Assembly (NCBI RefSeq): GCF_018320785.1
Contig: NC_054884.1
Coordinates: forward strand, 22,135,667 to 22,199,666
Reading direction: 5' to 3'
Length of the DNA: 64,000 nt
DNA from: Cheilinus undulatus
Lineage: Eukaryota > Chordata > Actinopteri > Labriformes > Labridae
Shown here: positions 34,101-44,462 of the stretch, piece by piece
Position numbering within the stretch: position 1 is the stretch's first letter
How the letters are laid out: the number at the start of each line of letters is the position of its first letter
Translations under genes and position numbers: made by a program
The notes under the pieces: generated by a model
Seen by the model: only the letters and a program-made list of their open reading frames with translations
Database searches by the model: none
What the model was told of the DNA's origin: nothing

Positions 34101-34600
34101 TATTTTTCATAATGGTACTCTTATTAATTTGCCTTAATTATAAAACAGTTTCTTGATACTATTCGATATATTGATGGGAATATTGATGCATTTAGGATGG
34201 AAAAATGATACAATATGTCTTTAGCTGAACTCATGCTTTATGTCTATTTTAAATTGCTAAACACTTCTCCTTTAAAGGACCGCATATATTCAGATTTCTT
34301 GCCAAAAACTAATATCCCATTTTCACCATGTGACTTTGAACACATCACAATACGGTTTTAACTTAATTCTCCTTTAACTGTCATAAGTCTTAATGTCTTT
34401 AAACACATAATAATGTAAATGTCCCCTCTTTGGCTTGCTAATTAGCATTTGTTTCACCAATTTTAACACGAATTTCAACTTTGAATTAATATTTGTAATA
34501 AACTGTTTTTTGTTTTTGTTTTTTTTCATCGCTCTAACTCTGACCAAGACTGAGGAGGATTACTGTAAAGCAGAGCCAGAAGCTAATATTAGGAGTCTTT
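31190..34600. other. intergenic, repeat-rich, no gene recognised
   Basis: Short matches to 1-2300 at 33440-33480 and 34400-34590. The 31850-32650 stretch looks like a non-autonomous element but no clear ends were found. Open frames are short and overlapping. Confidence 0.35.
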
Positions 34601-35347
34601 CTCACTAAGCAGCTGGCAGAGAGTTTCAATGATTCAAAGGTACGCTGGCTACATTTTAGTTCAATTTCTTGTAAAATGTCCACTAAAATACAGAGAAGAG
34701 CTACAGGTTTATCATCAGCTTCTTTCTCTGTCACGCTGCTTCACACACCCAGACACACTCGCGCCTCCTGCTCTCTCTCCTCTGTGTGTTTTAACAGTTG
34801 GCAGCTTAGACACACAGAGGAGAAATATCACTGAATCTGAACGTCCGTCACTCCAGCACATACATTTTAGTCTCCTCTCATCTTTGTGACAAAAAATAGT
34901 CATGTTGGAGTACTCAGACTGAACAGTGGAGTCCACAGATTGAAGCTTTCTCCTCTGTATGCAAATGAGATGTAAATCAGGTTCTCATTGTCCCCTCCCC
35001 TTTAGACCCCCGCCCCCACGAGAAACCGAGTGGTAAATCAGGAATAAATAAAAAAAAGAACGCCATAGAATAAATAATGTCATTTGAAAATGAAGTCTGT
35101 CATTGAAAATGAGACTTTTTTTAAAGTCATCATCCTGGCTCAATAAATTGGATCATATCTTTGAGTGTCCAAGTGAACAGAAAGGCTTAAATCTGTAATC
35201 TCTGTAAAGTCATTTTGTCTCTGTAACAAACTTTGAATTTCTCAATCCATCCTCAGCATGATAAAATACCTCACCTTAGTGTTTTGAGCTGATGGATACC
35301 CCACTGTTACATAATGACAGCTGTTCTTCCTGTTCTACTTACTCTAC

Positions 35348-36027
35348 CAGTGTTGCCAACTCCCAAGTAAAGAAAGTAGCTATTGGCTGTCCTAAAAGTC
35401 ACCGAGTGATGTCATCACCTACTTTGCATAATTGGCCATGTGCAAGCCATTGAAATGGACGTTGTTGGTATGAAAAATTACTTTGTTCTGTCAATTATTG
35501 TTTTTTCAATGGACGGGCAAAAGTGACTCAAATGAGACACTTTGATGGGGGTTACAGTTTTTATTATTATTATTTTAGTTTTCTAAAGTTTGGTTTGGTT
35601 TTTAACCTTATGGTCCACTTGGGAGCTTACAAATCACATGAACATTTTTACCCATGACATTTTAAACATGTTTTTGCTTTCTTAACCAAAAGTAGTCAAT
35701 AGAAAAAACTATCAAGGTGGCTTTACAGCAGAATTCATTTGCAAACTGGATACGGTGGGGTCAGCATCTCCTGCTCTGACTGTAGGTGGGGGTGACTGCT
35801 GCACAAGGACTGGACTGAATGTGAGTGATCTGGGGAGGGGCCCACGGCAGCACCTGCTGCTCATTGTAAAGATTAACAACGATGCGTACTCAGAGTCTCC
35901 AAACGTCTCCTATAACTCAAGAAAAAGTCACCAGATCTGTTGCTGGTCACTTTTTGGAAAAACAATCCCTAGATGGGTCTGAATACTGGCTATAAACAGC
36001 GACAAAGTCGTTAAATTGGCAACACTC
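35348..36027. mobile_element. non-autonomous hAT element with perfect 8-bp target duplication
   Basis: 680 bp; termini CAGTGTTGCCAAC and GGCAACACTC. TACTCTAC is repeated exactly at 35340-35347 and 36028-36035. No transposase. Confidence 0.85.
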
Positions 36028-36328
36028 TACTCTACAGTGTTATGTTAGTCATGGGAATTTTTAGAGTGTATCTGTGTTGCCAAGTGGTGTTCGTCACTTT
36101 CAGGGGTTGGCTTTCTCAGCTTTCTTGGGTTGGCTTACCAAAATTTCATGGGTGGGCTTTATTTTGTTGGGAATTAGCCAGCTCAGCTAGACAGCTGAGG
36201 ACAACTCATTACATCTACTGACAGGCATAAAAAGAGGTAATGCTGTGAGTATGTTATGTTGTTATTGAGATGTTAGACAATATATATTTTATAAAGTACT
36301 CTAAGGATGTATTTGTGTTATTTGTAGT

Positions 36329-37848
36329 CAGGCTTGGGGAGTAACGGATTACATGTAACGGCGCTACGTAATCAGGATACAAAAAAACGGTAACTGTAAT
36401 CCGTTACAGTACAAAGAAAAAAACGTATTCAGATTACCGGTATATTTATACAAACGGGGGTTACTAGACAGGATTACATTTTTCAGATCAAATGTGCGAC
36501 CAGCAGCAGACACAACAGTGCACACGCAATGCAACACGTTACGACACCAAAACAAATTACGACGACCTCCCACGCTGTGCACAGCACGCCAATGCACACG
36601 AATCCCAAGTGCCCACGTTACGCGGACGATCAGCAGCCTGGGACAGCACAACAAAACTAGCGCATGGCCACGGATGAGAAATCCGCTTTCGCCAGGTGGA
36701 AATTCCGCCACCCCTTCGAGTTTGCATCTGCATCAAAAAACAACGTCTCTGTGCAGTGCAAGTTATGCCCTGGCAAAGAAAATGCTATCCTCATCAAGAG
36801 ATTCAACCTCCAACTTAAAGAAACATTTACAGGTACGGATAAACGATATGTATGTTTTGCATGTTTTCCATTCTTGATCAAACCCTACTGTGAATTATTA
36901 CCATCCAATCTCTTCTTAACACTTCAAAATACCTTCTTGGGACGGTTTAGATGTGATAAACACACAAAAAAAGAAAATAAAACGAGGCAGTAGCTGAATC
37001 AGCTTTTTCTTATTTTAAGCCTCTCATCTTACATGAGCGAAAAGGAGTAGGAAGAAGTCAAAACTTATGTAATTCTACCCACTTAAATCTCATTGAAATC
37101 ATAACACTGTCTTAAATTTACAAAAAAGAAAAAGAAAAATCCAATCATACCGATACCTTCTTTACAAATATATTTACCATACCCTGTACAGTTTTCCTCC
37201 AAATAATCAGCAAGCACCTATGTACCTCTGGAAAATCATTTCTTTATGCCCTTTTTAAAACAGAATTATGCTCAAAATTTGCTTTAGTTCTGCACTCAAT
37301 CTGTTCTACAGTTTAACTCTACTAACAGTGATAGAGAAACTTTTCAATGTTGTACACACAATTCTAACTTTTAGATTTAGAAGTTATCTTAAACTATAAC
37401 CCTCCTCTCTTTAATAAAACATTTTCTGAATGTTTTTCAGGAGCATATTAGCATATTATTCCTCACTTTGTACAGTAGGTGGTTGAGTTCACTCTGATTT
37501 TAATTTTAATTTTCATATATATATTTTTTTAAATTCAGCGCATGGATACCTGGGTTGTTAAAAGGCTGATACAGGTTCTTCTGGTCTGTGTTCAAGTATA
37601 ACAGCATTTCCTGCTGTGTAAAAGGAGATTTTATGTTTCTCTAATGAATACTGAGTTGACGACATATCCTCCTTACACAATTGTCTTTATTTACATGTTT
37701 GGGATTGAAGTAATCAAAAAGTAACTACAAGTAATCAGGTACATTACTTTTATATGATAGTACTTAGAGTATGTTACTGATTACATTTTTAAACAGGTAA
37801 CTTGTAATTGTACTGGATTACATTTTTAAATTAACCTTCCCAACCCTG
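36329..37848 (+). mobile_element. hAT element with BED-finger transposase remnant
   Basis: 1520 bp; termini CAGGCTTGGGGAGTAAC and CCCAACCCTG with GTAATCCGTTAC-type subterminal repeats. TTTGTAGT is repeated exactly at 36321-36328 and 37849-37856. It contains the N-terminal part of a ZBED-type transposase; the catalytic region is missing. Confidence 0.9.
36664..36877 (+). pseudogene. BED zinc-finger fragment of hAT transposase
   Basis: One frame reads MATDEKSAFARWKFRHPFEF...VQCKLCPGK (the two Cys); another reads SRDSTSNLKKHLQ (the first His). One frameshift between them splits the finger. Related to ZBED/hAT transposases. Confidence 0.65.
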
Positions 37849-37856
37849 TTTGTAGT

Positions 37857-38878
37857 TTTGTTTCATGTGTATGAGAAATGCAGTTCTTGTGTAATGTTGC
37901 AAAAACTGAAAGTTTGTATATCTTTTTTTGTAGTTTTAATCATAGAGTGGTCCAGTCTTGACGTAATTTTGTAGGCAAACCTAGAAGTTAGCGTCACATG
38001 GGTTCCCTCTGCATCAAGCGTAAAGGATTTTTCAATGGGTTTTTTGATTATTGCTGAAAATAAGATCTGAGTCCAATATAAGTTTATGAAACTTAAACGT
38101 GTTGTTCTTAAAGATAATCTTCATTAATTGATAATATAAGTATCATATCTGGTTCGTTAACTGAACTGATGAAAGTAAAAAGCTAACGTCACACTACATT
38201 GAACTACAACACGGTCAACTGAATTTAACATCATCACCCGTGGATACAAGTGGACAGCTGGCTCAGTTGCCGCGCTTTGGATGATGACATATAGTCTTCC
38301 CTACAAACGCTGTAGGCCTTGTTAGCTGTCTTTCAGCAACCGCCTTTATTAAGACATGAAAAGACAAACAATTCAAAGGTTTGGCACGTTTCAGATGTAT
38401 TTTATGTTGAAGGATAAAATGTTAAACTCTTTGGAGCTTGTTTTCACCACAGACCTAATTTCAGGCATTTAACCAAAATCTCATTCAAAAATCCCATAGA
38501 CTTTAGACAAGGGAAGCGGCGGTGCTAAAATGCTAGTTCATTTCCACGTTTTAGGACTCATTCCTGCACCACTCCATTGTGTTAATGTGGACTAAGTGTC
38601 AGTAAATGAGAGAAACCCCACTAGCAGTCCATCTTTATTTACATTGGTTTAACTTGGTGTTTAGCCAAGCGTTTCCACACACTGGATGAGAATACTACAG
38701 TATTGTTTTAAGTTGTTTTATTCCAGCTAGTTGAAATCATTGAATTCACATATAATTGATTTATTTGTGTGTGTCATGCAGAAAAAATCTCAGGGTTAAA
38801 GAGAGAATTAATAGAAAGAAAGTGCTTTGATTGTGTCCTTTCTTGCAACTGGTCAGGCATGAGGACCCACACTCTTAG
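37857..38878. other. intergenic, nothing recognised
   Basis: AT-rich sequence with no coding similarity I can support. Confidence 0.3.
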
Positions 38879-39350
38879 AAGTAAGGGTTCCAAAAGGGTT
38901 CTTCTTGAAGGGCAGAAGTTCTACTCAGAACCATTAACTTCTAAAAAACCTTTTTCATCCCATACAATAGTTAAATGGATACATGTATCCATGCAAAGCG
39001 GAGGGTTTCCGCATTTGGTCTTGAACCCCAGTCTCCAAGACGGACAACTTCACTAACCAGCCAGCCAAAGCCAGCCCTTTGTTTGACCAGTTTCAGACCT
39101 GGTTTCAGAACCCGCCACAAACCAAAACTATGTTAATAGGTTAGTCTGCCTAATGTGAGATACACTGTGTATGGGATTGAGTTGAGGGGCATTTGTCTGC
39201 TGAAGATCTTTTTTGATATTGTTTGTTTTTGTGATAATGTCCAAGTCATGATGTACAACACTTAACCTAAGAATACAGTGCAAATATATGAAGCAACATG
39301 ATGTGCTCTCTGTTTGGAAAATCATGTCTTGAACCCTCAATCTTCAAAAT

Positions 39351-39488
39351 ACACTCAAAAAAAATGATTTTTGACTGTCATAGGTATTAGATGAACAAGT
39401 TTACTTGGTTTTACTCAATTTAACGTATTTCCAACCTTTAGTTATTCTAAATAGATAAAACTAATGTGATTCTGTCTAAGTTTGAGTG
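39351..39488. mobile_element. 138-bp MITE nested in the large element
   Basis: Termini ACACTCAAAAA and, inverted, CACTCAAACTTAG. Confidence 0.5.
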
Positions 39489-39494
39489 CATTCA

Positions 39495-40370
39495 AGAGTC
39501 ATTCCATGAAAATAGCTCAAATTGGACTTTGACATTTTCACATTTTTGACCAAAATGTATTATTTGTATGTATATCCCACAGCATTAAGGACATATTTAA
39601 CTATCAGAAAAATATATTTTCCCATCTCAGGCATTAGTTTTCTATTATTATTGATCATTATTTCAAGATGTGGTCACTGTTTTTCTTCAACCCTGTTATG
39701 GACACTGCATAAGCCCTCTGAATATGATCATAGAATTTATTTCTAAAGAAAGCAATATTTTCATAGCAGTCAGGTGTCCCCCGCACCAATTCAATAATTT
39801 AAAATATAAAAATGACATATAAGCTTACATTTTTGCTGTCCTAAAGACTTAAATGTACCTATTTGTAAAAGCACTCTTGTGATTTTTCATCAAAAATTTA
39901 GTTTTACTTAAGAATTGTAATTAAAATCAAGGATCTTTTGATAGCTCTCAACATTTTAGACAGAAGTCAACAAACATTAAATTATTTTTTCGAACATTTT
40001 TTAAAAATAATGTATGAAAATGTAGGTGTGATGGGGCTGAGACTAGGATAACGGGGTTGAAGATGGCAACGGGGTTGAAGGGACAACTACAGCTTTACAT
40101 ATAACAAGTTGTTTTTTAACTCTGAAAATCACTGTATAGTACTTTCTGTTAGCATCATATGTCATTATGCAACCATAAAAAGGACAGCAGATATAAATTG
40201 CAGTTGAACTGAGTTTATTAACCTAAAGTAAATACAGCTACAACAGCCTCTTCACAACAACTAACAACAGTCAAACACTGTAAATTGAATTGCTCAAATG
40301 TAACATAATGTGTATTGTTTGTTTGTGTGGGAGTGTAGGGTGTGTGAGGGTAGGGTGTGTGGGTGTGGGG

Positions 40371-40401
<31 letters not shown>

Positions 40402-41622
40402 CTGAGGCAAATTGAGCCATATTTGATCCACAGATTAACCCACAGCTTTTAAGTGATGCATGCAAAAGTCAGTATTCTCTGCGAGGTCATATTTGACCCG
40501 TAACACCACAAATGTCACTTTTTCTTTTTTTGAGACCTTCAGAATTTACTAAAATGGCAAAAGTTTCTTTTGTTGTGTTAAAATAGTTGTGTCTGAGGAT
40601 TAGATGAAGCCTTGATCCAGTACAAAAAAGCAAATGGTACTTTTTACATACCTAAACTTGAAAACGGGTCAAATTTGACCCGAACACAATATAAGGGTTA
40701 AACGTAGAACATAGATCACATTCAGCATGCATGTGGTATAAAAATATTGATTGAAAATAATAACAATTAATTAAAAAAATTGGATAACTTAACAACCAAA
40801 GTATTAAAATCACAACCCCGTCACAATTTCACAACCCCTTTACAATCAAACACGTAACAAGCTTGAGTGTGACGGGGTTGTGATTTTTGCACAAAATGGC
40901 TGCTGCTCAATGAAGAGAATACCAGAGAGAGAGCACATGGCATGCGTGAGATCCAGAATTATCATATATTCTTGAAATAACAAAAACCTTTTTCATAAGT
41001 TAAAGTTTTCTATCTTTTTTTCACGTGACGGTGTTGAGTCATTGAGTTTGACGACCACAATATCATAAAATAAATGACCAAAATAAAGGAAAAGAAGGGA
41101 GCAACTTGCCTGTCTCTGCTGTCCTGTTGTCCAAAAGACTTCAGTGATGTCACTTCCTGATGTACATGCTATTGTGGATCATACCATTGTATTTATGGGG
41201 GTGGAATCATTTGTGTAAAGGGGTTGAGGGGTTACCCAGGGACAGAACTAAAAAATGTGATTTGAATGAATAATTATTAATTAATTTTGAAAAAAAAACA
41301 TCACCAGCAAAAGAGCACAAATAGATGGTTAGGTTGAAATCAACATTCATTAACTTTTTTAATAGCTTTATCTGGTATTTTCAAAGTATACTTTCATTGA
41401 AGCCATCAGGGACATGACAAAATAGGTGGTGTCAACTGAAAAAAAACTATTATTTCTCATAAAAAGATGAAATTTAGTTCTTCGTTTTTACACAGTATTA
41501 AATAAGACATTTCAATGTATATGTAAAGATGTTTAAATATAAATTCTGGTGACCCAATAGATGAAATACATCTTAAGAGGTGAGAGGGACTCAAATTGTG
41601 CTATTTCCATGGAATGACTCTC
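39495..41622. mobile_element. 2.1-kb inverted-repeat element nested in the large element
   Basis: Termini GAGTCATTCCATGAAAATAGC and, inverted, GAGTCATTCCATGGAAATAGC. Inside are a GGGTCAAATTTGACCC palindrome (about 40670) and repeated GGGGTTG motifs. No coding domain seen. Confidence 0.6.
40371..40401. repeat. (GT)n microsatellite
   Basis: About 15 GT units with one interruption, after a GGGTGTGTG-rich stretch. Confidence 0.9.
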
Positions 41623-43183
41623 AAATGAAACACATAAGACCAATGAGGTTTGTTTACATAGCGGTTTGGTCAGTAGGTGGCAGTATGCATCTGTAGTGTT
41701 GTATTGTGGTCTGCAGGTAAGACAAAGGAACAAAAACAGATGTTTCTTTGGAGGACTGTTGACTCCTTGTTTGGAATTTTTGTCTCTCCCAGCCAGCATT
41801 TACTTGATACTTAAACTTTTTAGCAATCATTACTTATTCTTCCGTGTTTTGTCAAAAAACGTTGACATTACTAAATCAGATTAGTTGTTTGTACTATTCA
41901 GCTGAAAGATGCAATGCAATGATCATGTTAAGCTGAGATAACTTCAGATGTTTAGTTCTTTAAGGGGAGGGGCTATTTCAAAATTTTCAAGAAACCATGG
42001 GTGAGACTGTCAGTGAATCTGTTGGCACCAGTAGGCAATGAACTGTACCTGATTACCACATGAAGAGAAACCAGTGTTGCACTCTACTGTGTCTTCATTC
42101 TTGCAGGGATGGATTATGTTCCAAAAGGACTGTTCACTCTTGGGATGGGTGACTAATGGTGGCAGTCTGTGCTGTCTCAGGGCTTTTTCAAGACTCATGT
42201 TGTGATTGGGAAAGGCTCCCAGACAAGTTGAGTGACTTTGACAAGCCCTGGCACAGGAAGTATAAACGAATATGATTTATTCTCAGACACAGTCACATAC
42301 AGACAGGGTGCTCTGCAACATTGACCACTTCACTCATGGTGTCACACTTCAAAAAACACCTAACTAAAAACATAAACTAATAAACTAAACATGCATAATA
42401 ACTCCCTGTGTTGGTTCTGGATGAAACCCTTGAAATATAAAAGGGTTCTGAGTGGAACTCCTGGGTCTAGATGAAACCCTTAAAGGGTGAAAGGGTTCTG
42501 GATTGAACCCTCAGTAAGGGTTATCAGTGAAACCACTACACCATTGTAGGTTCGCCTTAGAACCTTTCATAGAGGGTTCTGGGTGGAACCTTTTATGTTG
42601 GGTTCAAGGTAGAATCCTCTGGAAGGGTTCCAGGTAGTACCTTTATAGGGTTCTAACAGGAACCAAAAGAGGCTCTCCTATGAGGTCAAGCTGAAGAACC
42701 TTATATGGTTCTATTCAGCACTTTTATTTCCAAGAGTGCACCACTACCCCCTCAGAAAACTTGAGCCAAATGCTTTAAAATTTTAAATTGCTTAAGTTCA
42801 TATGCAGTGGGTGGGACTGGGATTTGGGAAGGCTGACCAGGAATGTCTGACCAGCATCATACTTAAAAAAAAAAAAAGACACCTGATATTATGTGCATTC
42901 ACGTGAAGTTCACTGAGAGGTGAGCGCTGCCAAAAGCCACATTACTCCTGTTTTAACCTGATGACAAACTACTGTTAGGAGATTGATAAAACTCAAACCA
43001 AAAGAAGTGGAGTCATAGTTGCTTTGTAGAGACAAAAAAATGCACTTCTTGCAAACCAGCATGTTGGAATGTTTTATAGGACAATATTACCATATACCTA
43101 ACAGACCTTAAAACATCCCTCACATCTGTCCAGCTCCACATTATTATTAAAAAAAAAAGCCCTCTGTTTTTAAGTGGACCTAA

Positions 43184-43513
43184 ATGCAACATTTGATAAG
43201 GTGGAACACACCATTTTTTTTAAATAGACCACCTAATTTTATTGGCATCTCTTACACTGTTTTTAATGGGTTTGAATCTTATCTTACAAAAAGAAAATTT
43301 TATTTGAATCTTGGGGATCAGTCATTTAAATTTTATGAAATGAACAGTGGTGTTCCCCAAGGTTCCATTTTAGGCCCTCCACTTTTTATTCTCTACATGC
43401 TAAATCTAGGGAATGTCATCAGTTGGCACAACATCAGTTTTCACAGCTATGCTGATGACACTACTTTATGTTGCTGTCTCCTGATGACACAGGGCCACTT
43501 AATGCTTTTTTAA
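43184..43513 (+). pseudogene. LINE reverse transcriptase fragment
   Basis: One open frame with NSGVPQGSILGP and SYADDTTL, the reverse transcriptase motifs around the catalytic aspartates. N- and C-terminal parts are missing. Lies in the 3' flank of copy B. Confidence 0.85.
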
Positions 43514-44233
43514 ATTTTATTTTAGATATTTGATCATGGATGGTGGACAATTTTTTTTAGATCACTTAGATCATAGATTTCTTTTTCTTTTTATGATGAA
43601 TGCTTTTAAGATTTTCCTTTTCATAAAATGTGGTTCAATTTTACCAAATAGATGAAAATTCGGATGCAGACTTTGATGAAATGACTGTTGTGACTCTGGA
43701 GTTACATAAGATGCCACACTGATGTGAAACAGCTCGTTTATGTTTATACTGAAGTAAAAGGGAGCTCAAAGAGGGTCAAGTAAGTTGAATAAGACAAGAC
43801 TCATCGTGTTAGTTAAAGGACTGTCAATGTGAGTGTTGAGAAGGAAGAAATTTAGAGAAACTTTATTGATTAGCTTGAATTAGAGGTAAATTTGATTATG
43901 TCTAAATACCAACAAAAAATTCAAGTTTCAGTTTTAAAGAGAGAGAAAGTCTAATGGAAGGTTTGCAGTTTTCATATGTAAAATACAATAATTGTGTTAA
44001 GAAAGAGTTGGAACAGAGATTGTCATATTGGTGCAGGTACTGATTTTTTATCATCATTAGATAACATGCAAGCATTGTTGTTTTAGTAAAGTAAAACAAA
44101 TTTTTTCAATGATGTCTGCAGACATAGTGCATTTTGAGCGAGGCTCAGTGAGTAAGAAATGAACGGCTTAAGAAATTATGACTGCTATGAGAAAACTAAT
44201 AACTCAAAGCTGGGCTGGGAGTAAATGCTTGGT

Positions 44234-44239
44234 TTTATT
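44234..44239 (-). terminator. copy B polyadenylation signal
   Basis: AATAAA on the minus strand 68 bp after the stop, in the same context as in copy A. Confidence 0.7.
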
Positions 44240-44306
44240 GCTGATGAAATAAACTCGTATTTTTCAAGGCAATCAAAGCTGAAGTTGTTTCTTATTTTTC
44301 AACTGT

Positions 44307-44462
44307 TCAGTTCATCTTTCTTCTGATCCAGTCGACAAATTTGTAGACGTTGGTGTAGATACCAGGCTTGTTCTTCCGAGCACAGCCGTGGCCCCAGCTC
44401 ACCACGCCGCTGATGTAGTGTGTGCCGTCCTGCTTACACGTCAAAGGTCCACCCGAGTCACC
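44307..44462 (-). CDS. habp2: copy B exon 13: catalytic Ser and stop
   Basis: 156 bp including [12 protein letters not shown] (Ser489), [15 protein letters not shown]. Confidence 0.92.
   Translation of the reverse strand, partial: GDSGGPLTCKQDGTHYISGVVSWGHGCARKNKPGIYTNVYKFVDWIRRKMN

Larger units (their letters stand above)
38879..42739. mobile_element. large inverted-repeat element, copy 1, with nested insertions
   Basis: Termini ACACTCTTAGAAGTAAGGGTTCC and, inverted, CACTCTTGGAAATAAAAG. Many AAGGGTTC/GAACCCTT motifs lie in its right arm (42410-42739). A second copy at 49256-51906 shares about 41800-42739. Nested elements at 39351-39488 and 39495-41622 explain the extra length. No transposase recognised. 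Confidence 0.6.
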
